Both the position numbers and the translations under genes were made by a program. The notes below the pieces were generated by a model. It saw only the letters and a program-made list of their open reading frames with translations. It searched no databases and had not been told where the DNA came from. From an uncultured Parabacteroides sp. (GTDB lineage Bacteria > Bacteroidota > Bacteroidia > Bacteroidales > Tannerellaceae), in contig UQLN01000066.1 of the NCBI GenBank assembly GCA_900541965.1, positions 1-22,047 on the forward strand: a stretch of DNA of 22,047 bases, written 5' to 3'. Every line of letters begins with the position of its first letter. The first letter of the stretch is position 1. Of the stretch, positions 6,386-16,744 are shown piece after piece.

Positions 6386-9300
6386 TTATAACGGATATAA
6401 ACGGAATCCAAACCTGTGTCTTACAGCAGGTATCAGATACGGTTGATGCGGATAGGCGCCCCAGCTTGTATCGCCGCCTACGCCCATTTGTTTCCAGTCG
6501 ATGTTCCAGGTAACCATGTCTTTCGGCTGTATGTCGGACATGTGGCGCTGGTGCTTCTTCAGGTCTGCTTCACTCAGGTCTTCGGTCGGGAAGAGGTAGG
6601 CGCTGGTGCTCATATACGGCTGACCTTCGGCTTTCAACCCGCTGCCCGATGTATTGGTGAGAGTCATCCAGCGGACTTCGGTCTTGTTGCCGTTTTCCTG
6701 CGGACGGTCGTAAGGGAAATACTGTTCCCATACACTGCCTTTGTAGCGTCCGACAAAAGCGCTTGTCAGACGGTCGGAATAGTTCTCGTGCGGACCGCGT
6801 CCGAACCATTCCATCTGGTCGTATTCCCGGTTCAATGTCAGGCTCACTCCCAGGCGAGGAAGCAATGGCAAGGTATCATTGGCTGGGATGAAAAGACAGT
6901 TTACATCTACATATCCTTCTCCTGAAACCAGATATTTCACGATAAAGGAGGAGTGTCCCACCGATTCCGGCAACTGGTAGGTCGATGTCAGTTCATATGT
7001 ACCGGTACCGGTTTGTTGCTTTTCGATTCGTATCAGTTTGGCATCCCGTCCGGCATGCCGCCACGGGTCGCAACGTTTTGCCAGGTCGCTTCCCAAATCA
7101 TTGTCTGTAGACGGACGCCAGAAGTTAGGACGTAGGGCTTCCTGTATCATTTCCTTGCCATCGGACTGGTAGGAGCATAAGGCGCCGGTAGAGAGGTCGA
7201 AGGATACTTTCATCTTTCCGCTTGTCACTTCCATACGGCCGGAATGTTCTTCCGCTTTCACCGGACCAGTGGGTTGCGAAGACAGGGCTGGTTTGCCAAA
7301 CGGCAGTTTTACTTGCTCGCAGGCGAGTTCTTCACCGGCTTTCAGCAACCCTGCATCCGATTTTTGATAGGCGTAGAAGTTCAGATAGTACTCCACACCG
7401 GGTTTTTCATCAATTGCGGGGAAGGATGTTTTGAACAGGCCTTTCTCTTGGGCAGGCAGTTCGACGTTGTCGATTGTTCCGTTTGCCAGTACTTCGCCGT
7501 TTCCTTCCAGACGCCAGCCGAATGTGAAATCGGAGAGGTCGGTAAAGAAGAATTTGTTTGTCAACTCGACTAACCCTTGATGGTAGTCTGCCAAGCGGAA
7601 AGTGATATTCTGGTAAACTTTCTTCACTTCCCAGATATGCGGTTTCAAGGTGCGGTCGGCAGCAACCAGTCCGTTCATGCAGAAGTTCTTGCTGCTCGGT
7701 GTCCCTTCCGGTGCCATATCGCCGCCGTATGCCCAATAGAAACGGCCGTCGGGAGTTTTCTGTGCAATTCCCTGGTCTACCCAGTCCCAGATAAATCCGC
7801 CCTGCAAGCTCGGGTATTTCTCTATCACATCCCAGTAGTCCTGCAGATTGCCGACACTGTTGCCCATGGCATGTGCGTATTCGCAGAGGATAAGCGGCTT
7901 GTTCGGCAGATAAAGGGTCCAGTTCAGCAATACATCCAGCTTTTTGTACATCGGACAGAATATATCGGTATAAGGTCCTTTGATTCCGTCTTCCGAATGA
8001 ACCGGGCGGTGCGACCTGTCGTGGGCATGTATCCATTTATAAGTCGTGGCGAAGTTGCATCCTTCGCCGGTTTCATTTCCCAGCGACCAGACAATGACGC
8101 AAGGATGGTTTTTATCCCTTTCAAACATGCGTTCCGTACGGTCTACAAAGGCTTTTTCCCATTCGGGCTGGTTGGCAAGGCACTTGTCGGGGGCGTAGCC
8201 CATTCCGTGGCTTTCGATATTGGCTTCATCCACCACATAGATGCCATACTGGTCGCAAAGTTCGTACCAGCGTGGGTCGTTCGGGTAATGAGAGGTGCGT
8301 ACGCTGTTGATATTGAATTGTTTCATCAATTGTATGTCCTTAATCATCGAAGCTTCATCGACCACATGTCCGGTATGAGGGTCATGCTCGTGCCTGTTCA
8401 CTCCTTTTATATATATTGGCTTGCCGTTTACCCATAGCTGGGCATGCTTCGTTTCACATTCCCGGAAACCGATTTGGCGGGAAACGACCTCTTCTACTTT
8501 TCCGTTCACCCGCAAGGTTAAAAGCAGGCGATACAGATGGGGTTTCTCCGCACTCCAAAGTTTCGGGGCAATGACCTTCTTATGGAATTCGATATCCGGA
8601 TTCCCTTTCTGTTGCTTTTTCCGTTCCGTATAGATGCTGCGTCCATCCGGTTCCTGGAGGTCGATTTCTATTTCGGCGCCTTTTATCTTCTCTGGATTTC
8701 TATTCCCTAATTCGAGATACAGGCTGAAATCGGCGTCGGTGTACAAGTCATCCAGATCGGTCACTACCTCGAAATCGCGGATATGTGTCTGCGGACGGGC
8801 ATACAGATACACGTCACGCTGTATGCCGGCAAAGCGCCAGAAATCCTGGTCTTCCAGATAGTATCCGTCGCTGAATTTAAAGACCTGAACGGCTATCTCA
8901 TTCTCTCCGCCCCAGTTCAGATAACCGGAAAGGTCGAATTCGGCAGGTGTCTTGGAGTCTTGCGAATAACCGACCTGTTTACCATTCACCCAAACATAGA
9001 AGGATGAAGCAACGGAACCGAAATGAAGAATAACCTGACGGTTTTTCCAGTTGGCAGGCACGGTGAACTTCCGTTTATAAGAGCCGACAGGGCTGTTGTC
9101 GGCAGGAATCAGCGGCGGGTTCTTCTTAAAGCCATATCCGCTGCCTACATAAAAAGGATACCCGAAGCCTTGGAGTTCCCAGTTTCCCGGCACGGTAATA
9201 TCGGACCAACCGGACAGATCAAAGTCCTGCTTCCAGAAGTCCATAGGTCGTTCGGCAACTTTCGGAACATAGTGGAACTTCCAGGTTCCGTTCAGGCACA

Positions 9301-9568
9301 TATAATAGGGGGATGCCGACTTCACACCCTCGATGGCAAGTTTTTTCGTCGGATATCCCATAAAGGTGGCGGCGGAAGGCAAGCGGTTGATATGCAGTAC
9401 ATCGAAGTTTTCCCAGTCGTTATCCGAATGGGGATATTTATCACGACGCACTTCTTTCACCGCCTCCTTTTTCACTTGTGGCTTTTCCATCGGAGCCCCA
9501 TCGTATTGGGCATGGGCGGCAAACAAAAAACCGGACATCCCTATAGCTAACAATACTTGTTTTCTCAT
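6386..9568 (-). CDS. lacZ: Periplasmic GH2 beta-galactosidase (LacZ-type)
   Basis: The enzyme would release terminal beta-linked galactose from oligosaccharides brought into the periplasm. A type I signal peptide is clear (residues 1-20, cleavage after AHA). The sugar-binding domain spans ~85-255, the Ig-like domain ~257-365, and the TIM barrel ~367-660 with NRHEHDPHTG (391-400), acid/base Glu499 in SLGNET and nucleophile Glu563 in LCEYAHAMGN. A beta-galactosidase small-chain domain covers ~785-1055. The 1060-residue length is typical of long LacZ-type GH2 enzymes. It is the last gene of the PUL, 10 nt behind GH63. GH2 includes other activities, but the small-chain domain favours beta-galactosidase. 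Confidence 0.9.
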   Translation of the reverse strand: MRKQVLLAIGMSGFLFAAHAQYDGAPMEKPQVKKEAVKEVRRDKYPHSDNDWENFDVLHINRLPSAATFMGYPTKKLAIEGVKSASPYYMCLNGTWKFHYVPKVAERPMDFWKQDFDLSGWSDITVPGNWELQGFGYPFYVGSGYGFKKNPPLIPADNSPVGSYKRKFTVPANWKNRQVILHFGSVASSFYVWVNGKQVGYSQDSKTPAEFDLSGYLNWGGENEIAVQVFKFSDGYYLEDQDFWRFAGIQRDVYLYARPQTHIRDFEVVTDLDDLYTDADFSLYLELGNRNPEKIKGAEIEIDLQEPDGRSIYTERKKQQKGNPDIEFHKKVIAPKLWSAEKPHLYRLLLTLRVNGKVEEVVSRQIGFRECETKHAQLWVNGKPIYIKGVNRHEHDPHTGHVVDEASMIKDIQLMKQFNINSVRTSHYPNDPRWYELCDQYGIYVVDEANIESHGMGYAPDKCLANQPEWEKAFVDRTERMFERDKNHPCVIVWSLGNETGEGCNFATTYKWIHAHDRSHRPVHSEDGIKGPYTDIFCPMYKKLDVLLNWTLYLPNKPLILCEYAHAMGNSVGNLQDYWDVIEKYPSLQGGFIWDWVDQGIAQKTPDGRFYWAYGGDMAPEGTPSSKNFCMNGLVAADRTLKPHIWEVKKVYQNITFRLADYHQGLVELTNKFFFTDLSDFTFGWRLEGNGEVLANGTIDNVELPAQEKGLFKTSFPAIDEKPGVEYYLNFYAYQKSDAGLLKAGEELACEQVKLPFGKPALSSQPTGPVKAEEHSGRMEVTSGKMKVSFDLSTGALCSYQSDGKEMIQEALRPNFWRPSTDNDLGSDLAKRCDPWRHAGRDAKLIRIEKQQTGTGTYELTSTYQLPESVGHSSFIVKYLVSGEGYVDVNCLFIPANDTLPLLPRLGVSLTLNREYDQMEWFGRGPHENYSDRLTSAFVGRYKGSVWEQYFPYDRPQENGNKTEVRWMTLTNTSGSGLKAEGQPYMSTSAYLFPTEDLSEADLKKHQRHMSDIQPKDMVTWNIDWKQMGVGGDTSWGAYPHQPYLIPAVRHRFGFRLYPL

Positions 9569-9578
9569 ATCTGTATGC

Positions 9579-11591
9579 TTATTTATTCAACAACATTTTT
9601 ATAGTTACAGCCGACGACCAGCTAAAGTTCGGACAGTTCAGAGTTTCACCCGTAAGCGGATTATAGTTTTCATGGATAGGTCCGTCCGTAAGCAATCCCT
9701 GAGCATTGTCGATATATTTGGCAACAAATCCGTCTGCTTCCTTGTCAAAGCCATAGTTACGTAGTCCCGTAACTCCGAAATAGACCTGGTCTATCCAAAC
9801 CGGACCGCGCCAGTATCCACGGGTCGGACGAAGCTTCGGGTGGCTGATTTCTAATGTCCCCAATGGAATTTTCGAGTTGAATTTCTGCGGGTCGAGCATC
9901 TTATCCAATACTTTCCGTGCCTGCTCCGGAGTAGCTACACCTGCCCAAAGCGGCAACCAGCATTCGGCGCCCATCACTTTGATAAACTCGCCTGTTCCCA
10001 GCCGGGTATCGTAAAAGAAGCCGGTTTCCTCGTCGAACATCTTTGTTTGGATATGTACTTTCAGGCTTTCCGCCTCTTGTTTCAATTGGGATGCCAGTTC
10101 ATTTCTTCCGAGTATTTCCGCCATTTCTGCCAGAAAACCTTTTTCCGCATAAAGGAAGGAGTTGAGACAGATATTTTCCTGGTTCATCGACCAGGCGTTC
10201 TCCGGTTCATTCTTCAGCATAACAGCGTCGTCGAAACGAACTCCGTTATCCATGCCGCTTTCCCAGCAGGCAGCTATCAGGCTCCCATCCGTAGAACCAT
10301 ATTCGCAGATGCCATTCTTGTCGTGGTCGCGGTCGGTGTACCACCATTGGTGATATTTGTACAGCTTATCGAACATTTCCGCTACAAAAGCTTTGTCGCC
10401 GGTAGCGTCATAAATGCATTTAACAGCCCATGCAGCCAAAGGGGGTTTTGTATCACGCCAGTTGATACGTTCTTTATTGCGGCTTACAAAATCGGGGATC
10501 ATCCCATTTTCCGCCTGATAATCGAAAAGGCAGCGTACCTCGTTTTTTGCTTCTTCAGGGTTATACAAAGCATTGGCTGCAGCATGTTTCCATGAGTCCC
10601 ACGACCAAACACCAAAGAAACCGTTATAGGAAGGGTAGGTTCCGTCGTGCAGGATATCACCTGACGGGGTACGCCAGTTGGCGACCAGTGTCATCAGGGC
10701 TTTTGCTACCACATGCCTGTATTTGTTCTCTTTCATGAATGGGCTGTCATTTTCGAATAGGGAGGACAGATACGTATTCCACCGTTTTTCATTCTCAGCG
10801 AAAATCTGGTCGGCATCCAATCCTTTAAGTTGTTCGAGTTCTTTGTTCAAAGCCGCCTCATCGAACGCAAAGGTCTGGGTAGACACTGTTTCAAAATCGC
10901 TGCCGGGGGGGAGCTGTAAGTTCGCTTTTTCGACAACAAGCAGGCTGTCTTTTCCAATCAACCGTACGTCTTCGGCTGTATTAAACGAGACAAAGGTTAG
11001 TGTCTGTTCCCGGTTATTCAGAATCTTCACTCCTTTACCGGTTGCCGACAAGGTTGCACTGTTTTCGTAAACTCCGCCGAGCCATTGTAAAGATATGGTT
11101 ACTTCTTTTGAACCTGTATTTTTTACTTTGGAACGGATTACTGCTGTACGGGCAGTCGAGAAGCATAACTCAGTCACGAAGCTTAACTGTTCGTTTCTGA
11201 ATTCCTGTACCAGTTTGCCCGGATAATATTTTGAAGTCTGTATATTACGGGCAAGGTCATACTTTTTGCCGTCGACCCGGATAACAGGCTCTGCAAGCGA
11301 ACGGGCAATCCATCCCCTGCCGGTCATCATATAAGGACCGACAAAACTGCCCGCCAGCCGGGTTGCCTCATTTTCCGGTAATGCATATCCGGTCCATGAA
11401 CCCAGGTCGGCAAATACGAAGAGGTCCCGGTCTTTTTCCGTTTGCGGTACATTCTTGATATTTATCAGGTTGTAAAAGTCGTTGCGGTCATTTTTTATTT
11501 CTTCCGGCGAAACATCGCTCTTCACTCCTGTGCAACAGGAAGACAATAAAAGGGCGGAACAAACCGAAAGATGGTTTATTATCTTATTCAT
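9579..11591 (-). CDS. GH63-type glycoside hydrolase lipoprotein (YgjK/MGH1-like)
   Basis: The 670-residue protein starts with a lipoprotein signal (LLLSSC, lipid-modified Cys19), so it is tethered to a membrane and may be surface exposed. Residues ~20-270 form a beta-rich N-terminal domain. Residues ~285-668 form an (alpha/alpha)6 barrel of the MGH1/GH63 class. By analogy with the family, Asp332 in WSWDSWKHAAAN is the likely acid and Glu641 in HENYNPLTGE the likely base. GH63 enzymes mostly cleave alpha-glucosidic bonds, sometimes alpha-mannosyl-glycerate, so the exact linkage is open. It is separated from susD by a 127-nt gap holding a large hairpin array and is followed 10 nt later by GH2. 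Confidence 0.85.
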   Translation of the reverse strand: MNKIINHLSVCSALLLSSCCTGVKSDVSPEEIKNDRNDFYNLINIKNVPQTEKDRDLFVFADLGSWTGYALPENEATRLAGSFVGPYMMTGRGWIARSLAEPVIRVDGKKYDLARNIQTSKYYPGKLVQEFRNEQLSFVTELCFSTARTAVIRSKVKNTGSKEVTISLQWLGGVYENSATLSATGKGVKILNNREQTLTFVSFNTAEDVRLIGKDSLLVVEKANLQLPPGSDFETVSTQTFAFDEAALNKELEQLKGLDADQIFAENEKRWNTYLSSLFENDSPFMKENKYRHVVAKALMTLVANWRTPSGDILHDGTYPSYNGFFGVWSWDSWKHAAANALYNPEEAKNEVRCLFDYQAENGMIPDFVSRNKERINWRDTKPPLAAWAVKCIYDATGDKAFVAEMFDKLYKYHQWWYTDRDHDKNGICEYGSTDGSLIAACWESGMDNGVRFDDAVMLKNEPENAWSMNQENICLNSFLYAEKGFLAEMAEILGRNELASQLKQEAESLKVHIQTKMFDEETGFFYDTRLGTGEFIKVMGAECWLPLWAGVATPEQARKVLDKMLDPQKFNSKIPLGTLEISHPKLRPTRGYWRGPVWIDQVYFGVTGLRNYGFDKEADGFVAKYIDNAQGLLTDGPIHENYNPLTGETLNCPNFSWSSAVTIKMLLNK

Positions 11592-11646
11592 GATTAAAAA
11601 TGTTTATAAAGTGAAAGCTCCTGTAAAGGATTATTCGATTTATACA

Positions 11647-11715
11647 CACAGGCTCTGTGTAACATTACATGAAACCTGTATGTAATGTTACATCGAGCCT
11701 GTATGCAACAGGATG
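11647..11715. repeat. Array 3: three 23-nt palindromic units forming one long hairpin between susD and GH63
   Basis: Units start at 11647, 11670 and 11693. TGTAACATTACA (11658-11669) and TGTAATGTTACA (11681-11692) are 23 nt apart, and CCTGTATG at 11675 and 11698 is also 23 nt apart. Each TGTAA-NN-TTACA is itself a dyad. Together TGTAACATTACAT (11658-11670) pairs with ATGTAATGTTACA (11680-11692), 13 perfect bp over a 9-nt loop, extended after a 2x2 internal loop by ACAGGCTC (11648-11655) with GAGCCTGT (11695-11702). There is no T-run on the minus-strand side, so an intercistronic stability or attenuation hairpin is more likely than a full terminator. Confidence 0.85.
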
Positions 11716-11718
11716 CTT

Positions 11719-13242
11719 TTATTTGGAGAAATTCGGATTTTGTTCCCAGTCAGGATTTAACAGGAATTCATCGTGCGGGATAGGCAACAGTTTGTGTTTG
11801 CTGTCTACATAATTATCCACGAAAGGTTTCTTGTGTGCTCTCAGTGATTGTTCCACAATGCCCCAGCGCACCAGGTCGTACCATCGTGAGCCTTCGAGGG
11901 CGAGTTCGCAGGGGCGTTCCACATCCTGCAAATGTTTAAGTACGGCATCCTTGCTCATGTCTTTCGGGAGAGCCGTAACATTTACACGTTCACGTACCTG
12001 ATTGATATAGTCGATAGCCTGTGGAGTAGCCCCTCTGTGATTAAGACATTCAGCATATAGTAAGAGGACATCTGCATAGCGGATTATAGGAATATTAAAA
12101 GCACTATAGTCCCAGTACTGGCTCAAAGATTCGTCCCAGGTCATAAACTTATGCCAGTAAATAGCATCTTTCGAATGGTAGTCGCTGAAATGCTTGCCTT
12201 CTTCCATGTAGAATGCTTTTGTTTCCGGATCATCAAAGAGGATTGTGGCATACAGACGGTCGCTGTATTTACCGTCAACCGTTTTATCCTGCTTCATGAC
12301 ATCGAATAACCAGAAAGAGGGGTATGCCTCTTCGTATCCTTCGGCATCACTGGAGGCCAGGTGGAGGGCGATGCGGTTAAACTCGCGACGACCACCGTCC
12401 ATATTTCCGGAGTACTGCACTTCAAACACGGCTTCCTTGCTGTTTTTATGTAATCCGTCCCACAAATCAGCATAGTTGTCGATCAAATCATATTTCTCGC
12501 TGTCAATGATCTTTTTCAATTCTTTTTCCGCTTTATCTTGCTGATTGCGGAACATATAGAATTTAGCAAGTATGCCTGCCGCCATATATTTGGTGGCGCG
12601 TCCTGCCTCTTCCGGTTTCCATTCGTCAGGTTCGGGCAAGTAGCTTTGTACTTCGGACAATTCCTTTTCGATAAAGCTGGTGATGACTCCGGGTTGCGAT
12701 TGCTGAGGATAGAATTCTTCGTCCGTACCTTTCAGCTCATGTTCGTACAGAGGCAATCGTTCACCGAAATTCAGATACAACCGGTAATAATAGTAAGCAC
12801 GCAGGAAACGGGCTTCCGCCAACGAACGGTTCTTTACTTCTTCTGTTATTCCCTCTACGTTAGGGATATTGTCAATACATTGATTGGAGTAATTGATGCC
12901 TTTGAACAGGTCGCGCCATTCGCTGTAACCCAAAGCATCGTTTGGCGTGTTGTTATACATTGCCAGGTTCATCCATGAGGTTACATCAGCACGGAAGTCC
13001 AGTTCATCACTTCGGTAGTTGTCGATTACAATATACCGTTCAAAAGGCATTCCCCATCCCATATTCGGTTGCAAATAGGCATAGGCGGATGTAAGTCCTT
13101 TGAGTATGTCTCCTTCTGATTTCCAGAATGTGGAAGGAGTCAGGTAGTTGGGATTTGTCTTTTCATCGAGGAAGGAACCGGTGCAAGCTGTTAACCCAAG
13201 ATTAAGCGCCAGACCTGCGATAAATATATTCTTCAGTTTCAT
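11719..13242 (-). CDS. SusD-like glycan-binding lipoprotein
   Basis: This outer-membrane lipoprotein forms the lid over its SusC partner and binds glycan at the cell surface. The lipoprotein signal ends at LTAC with Cys20, followed by the usual TGSFLDEK. Helical SusD/RagB repeats are recognisable (AEARFLRAYYYYRLYLNFG ~143-161) and the C-terminal SusD domain carries IRYADVLLLYAE, ERPCELALEGSRWYDLVRWG and LLPIPHDEFLLNPDWEQNPNF. The 507-residue length is typical. It starts 18 nt after the SusC stop, with an A/G-rich leader AAAGAAGAATATC. It is the first gene upstream of the hairpin array, which may help keep its message level above that of the enzymes. Confidence 0.95.
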   Translation of the reverse strand: MKLKNIFIAGLALNLGLTACTGSFLDEKTNPNYLTPSTFWKSEGDILKGLTSAYAYLQPNMGWGMPFERYIVIDNYRSDELDFRADVTSWMNLAMYNNTPNDALGYSEWRDLFKGINYSNQCIDNIPNVEGITEEVKNRSLAEARFLRAYYYYRLYLNFGERLPLYEHELKGTDEEFYPQQSQPGVITSFIEKELSEVQSYLPEPDEWKPEEAGRATKYMAAGILAKFYMFRNQQDKAEKELKKIIDSEKYDLIDNYADLWDGLHKNSKEAVFEVQYSGNMDGGRREFNRIALHLASSDAEGYEEAYPSFWLFDVMKQDKTVDGKYSDRLYATILFDDPETKAFYMEEGKHFSDYHSKDAIYWHKFMTWDESLSQYWDYSAFNIPIIRYADVLLLYAECLNHRGATPQAIDYINQVRERVNVTALPKDMSKDAVLKHLQDVERPCELALEGSRWYDLVRWGIVEQSLRAHKKPFVDNYVDSKHKLLPIPHDEFLLNPDWEQNPNFSK

Positions 13243-13260
13243 GATATTCTTCTTTAATGA

Positions 13261-16200
13261 TTAAAAACCAAATTTCAAACCGATCATATAAGAACGGCTT
13301 AAAGGATATAATGCGTCGTCGATACCCATATAAGTAGTTCCGCTATCACTATTGGATGTTGCTCCGGTTGCAGGATCGTATCCTTTATAACCGGTAATCG
13401 TAAACAAGCGGTTTGCTGCAAGGTAAACACGTAAGTTTTCGATACGTAGAGACTTGCATACTTTAGATGGCATGTTATAACCTACCTGCAAATTATTTAG
13501 GCGCAGGAAATCTCCATTTTCAACAAAACGGTCTGAAGTTTGGATATTACCGTTAGGATCGCCTACTACCGCACGTGGAATATCCGTATCCGTGTTTTCC
13601 GGTGTCCATGCATTTAAGGCATCCTTACCGTAGTTGAATACCTTATCCATACGTTGTAACTGGCGTTTCATATAATTATAACGCTTCACTCCGAAATTAC
13701 CATAGAAGTTTGCCACTAGGTCGAAAGCTCCGTAACGCAGGTTTACATTGAATCCGACAATGGCTTTAGGGTTACCGCTACCTACTTTTACTTTGTCGTT
13801 TGAGTCCAGTTTCCCATCTCCATTTTGATCGATAAAGCGAATATCGCCGGGGGCTGCTGCCGGTTGCAAAGGAATCCAGTTGCCGGAAGCATCTTTCGAA
13901 CCGTGCTGGGCGTTCCAATCATCCACTTCTTTCTGGTTTTGGAAAATACCGTCGGTTTTCAGCACCCAGAATTCTCCGATTTCACCGCCTACATAGGTTC
14001 GTGCCGGACCGTATTCGTCCAGATAACCGGGATCGGACATTTCTTTGAGGACACTCTTGTAATGCGAAACGTTCAGATCGAGGTCGTATTTAAATTTACG
14101 TCCTACGCTTCCATGATAAATTGCCTGCATTTCGAAACCTGTTGTACGCAAACGTCCTTCATTTACGATAAGGCTTCCGAAACCTGTACAGGTACTGATA
14201 TTTTTAGATGACAGCATATCCTTGGTATTCTTGATATAAGCTTCGGCTGAAAATTCGAGCTTGTTGTTCCAGAAGCCCAGGTCAATACCGATATTTTTGT
14301 ATAATGTGGTTTCCCATTTGATATGTGTGGAAGGCAGACCGATAACAGCATATCCCATACTGATCAGATTGCCTCCGAACGGATAGTTCAGGTTATTTGT
14401 ATTGGATGTCAGACGAGGAATATATTTATAATTACCAATCGATTGGTTACCTAAAGCACCGTAGCTCAAACGTAGCTTAAAGGTCGAAACTGTCTCTTTC
14501 ATCTTTGTCCAAAAACTTTCATTTGCAATGTTCCAGCCTAAGGAAGCGGAAGGGAAGAACCCCCATTTATTACCTTCACCGAAACGGGAAGAACCATCGT
14601 AACGGGCTGATACCATTGCCATATAACGATAGTCGTAGTTATAACTGACACGGCCGAAAGCAGAGCGCAGTGCGTAACGGTTGTATCCTCCTCCTACAGC
14701 AAAATTGGTTTGCCCGTGTTCCAGGTATTGCATGTCGTTGTTCTCGAACTGGGAAGCTGAACCGGATTGGTCATCATATCTGTTCTCTTCCTGGGAGATA
14801 CCCAGTAGTGCCTGCAGGCTGTGCTTTTCTGCAAATGTTTTATTATAATTGGCTGTTAGCTCCAGCAAGTCTTCTGTCCGCTTGCTTCTTTCTTCGTATA
14901 AAGAAGCTATTTTGTTTACTTTGCTGGCTCCTACATAATAGGTGGGTGTGAATGTCTTATAATGATAGAAATTCATATTACGTCCCGCCTGGAATTTAAT
15001 GATGAGGTCTTCTATCGGTTCATACTGGATATAGGCGGATGCCGATATATAATCATTGGCATTAGTCGTTTTGATCAGGTTATTGAATGCGACCGGATTT
15101 GCCGCATCCGACATTCCCATACCGGGTATTGCACCGCCATAACCGCCGTCATTATTCGGATCGTAAACTGATACCAGAGGTTCGATATTTGTTGTCTGAT
15201 ACATACCGGGGAAACCTGTATCAGCTTCCGGAGTCGTAGTCTTGCGTCCGTAACTGATGGATTCTCCCATTTTGAACTTGCCACGCTTGATATCGGAATT
15301 CAAACGGAAACCGAATTTTTCCGAGTCTGTGCCGACGATAATACCTTCTGTAGAAGAATAGAAACCGGATAAGGCCACATTCATTATTTCATTTCCTGCG
15401 GTATATCCCAAGTTATATTTCTGAGTCAGACCACGACGGTAATATTCTCTCTGCCAGTCTGTATCTGCAAACTGACCGGGGTTTTCTTCGTATGCTGCAA
15501 TGTATTTGGGCCAGCGGCTTTGGGGTAAGCCGGCATTGGTCAATGCCATTTTGCGTACTTTTATGAATTCTTCCGAATTACAGACTTCCATCCGTTTGGG
15601 CAGGTCGTCCATACCAAAATAGGCGGAAACTGTGATTTTAGGCTCTTGCTTTCCTCCACGATGTGTTTCGATCAGAATAACACCGGCAGCGGCACGTGCC
15701 CCATAGATAGCGGCTGTTGCTGCATCTTTCAGTACCGTCATGGATTTGATGTCTTCCGGATTTAGATATGCCATGTCGCCCGGTACTCCGTCAATTACGA
15801 CCAGCGGTTCATTACTGGAACCCCAGGATGTCATACCGCGTACGGTTATTGTAGGGTCACTACCCGGAGCGCCTGTTCCGAAATTAACAGACAGACCCGG
15901 TGCCATTCCTTGTAGGGCTTCGGCGGCACCTGCTGTGGGTAAATTTGCCAGCTTTTCACCGGCAACAGTGGTTACAGAGCCGGATACATCCGATTTTTTC
16001 TGTGTTCCGTAACCAATAACGACTACCTCTTCCAGTTTTTTAGTGTCTTCCGACAGTACTACGTTTATTGTATTCTTTTTTCCTGGAGCGATTCTCTGTT
16101 GTATATAGCCGATATAAGAAACGATCAGGTCGCTGTTATTTGATATTTCCAAGGAAAAATGGCCGTCTACATCAGATATTGTACCGTTACTTGTTCCTTG

Positions 16201-16677
16201 TTCAACTATATTAGCTCCGATAATAGGCTCTCCTTTATCATCTTTGACTGTCCCTGTTATCTTACGCACTTGTTGAGCTTTCATCAAAGCGACATTACGG
16301 TTTGTCCCTTTATATAAAACTATATGTTTGTCGTCAATATCATATTTAATATTCTCACCGGAAAATAACTGACCCAGTACATCTGTAATACTTTCATTAT
16401 TTACATTGATTGATACTTTACGATGTACATCAATTTGTTCCATATTATAAGTGAAATAATACAGACTTTTCTGTTCAATAACGGAAAGGACTTCCTGAAC
16501 TGTGGCATTTTCCATATCCAGAGAAAAACGGGCAGACTGTGAATATGTACTTTCGGCGAACATAGGTAGAGTTCCAAAGAAAATAAACAAAAGCAGACAT
16601 CTCATAATAGATAAACTTTTTCTTTGCCACGATGAAAATCTCTCACATCGAAGCATACTTTTCATAATATAATCCAT
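13261..16677 (-). CDS. SusC-like TonB-dependent receptor with N-terminal STN signalling domain
   Basis: This is the outer-membrane importer of the PUL. After a long basic leader and signal peptide (~1-47), an STN domain (~50-123) is present; this domain marks receptors that signal to a FecR-type anti-sigma factor. A carboxypeptidase-regulatory-like beta sandwich follows (~138-215), then EEVVVIGYGTQKK, a plug (~229-345) including SMTVLKDAAAT-type wording (here VLKDAATAAIYGARAAAGVI), and the barrel ending in GLKFGF. The 1138-residue length fits. Start codons at 16677 and 16665 are both possible; the 5-codon-shorter form differs only in the leader. No housekeeping TAnnTTTG box is seen in the 116-nt upstream gap, consistent with transcription by the dedicated ECF factor. 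Confidence 0.95.
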   Translation of the reverse strand: MDYIMKSMLRCERFSSWQRKSLSIMRCLLLFIFFGTLPMFAESTYSQSARFSLDMENATVQEVLSVIEQKSLYYFTYNMEQIDVHRKVSINVNNESITDVLGQLFSGENIKYDIDDKHIVLYKGTNRNVALMKAQQVRKITGTVKDDKGEPIIGANIVEQGTSNGTISDVDGHFSLEISNNSDLIVSYIGYIQQRIAPGKKNTINVVLSEDTKKLEEVVVIGYGTQKKSDVSGSVTTVAGEKLANLPTAGAAEALQGMAPGLSVNFGTGAPGSDPTITVRGMTSWGSSNEPLVVIDGVPGDMAYLNPEDIKSMTVLKDAATAAIYGARAAAGVILIETHRGGKQEPKITVSAYFGMDDLPKRMEVCNSEEFIKVRKMALTNAGLPQSRWPKYIAAYEENPGQFADTDWQREYYRRGLTQKYNLGYTAGNEIMNVALSGFYSSTEGIIVGTDSEKFGFRLNSDIKRGKFKMGESISYGRKTTTPEADTGFPGMYQTTNIEPLVSVYDPNNDGGYGGAIPGMGMSDAANPVAFNNLIKTTNANDYISASAYIQYEPIEDLIIKFQAGRNMNFYHYKTFTPTYYVGASKVNKIASLYEERSKRTEDLLELTANYNKTFAEKHSLQALLGISQEENRYDDQSGSASQFENNDMQYLEHGQTNFAVGGGYNRYALRSAFGRVSYNYDYRYMAMVSARYDGSSRFGEGNKWGFFPSASLGWNIANESFWTKMKETVSTFKLRLSYGALGNQSIGNYKYIPRLTSNTNNLNYPFGGNLISMGYAVIGLPSTHIKWETTLYKNIGIDLGFWNNKLEFSAEAYIKNTKDMLSSKNISTCTGFGSLIVNEGRLRTTGFEMQAIYHGSVGRKFKYDLDLNVSHYKSVLKEMSDPGYLDEYGPARTYVGGEIGEFWVLKTDGIFQNQKEVDDWNAQHGSKDASGNWIPLQPAAAPGDIRFIDQNGDGKLDSNDKVKVGSGNPKAIVGFNVNLRYGAFDLVANFYGNFGVKRYNYMKRQLQRMDKVFNYGKDALNAWTPENTDTDIPRAVVGDPNGNIQTSDRFVENGDFLRLNNLQVGYNMPSKVCKSLRIENLRVYLAANRLFTITGYKGYDPATGATSNSDSGTTYMGIDDALYPLSRSYMIGLKFGF

Positions 16678-16744
16678 ACATTTGTAGATGATTAGTTAGT
16701 AATAAATTTAGGTTCTTAGAAAATTTATTTGATTAATCGTTTGG

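Noticed and set aside
7577..8437. 286-codon plus-strand frame opposite the GH2 gene
   Set aside because: Long antisense frames are common opposite GC-moderate conserved genes; no motif, no start context, and the GH2 catalytic residues are on the other strand here.
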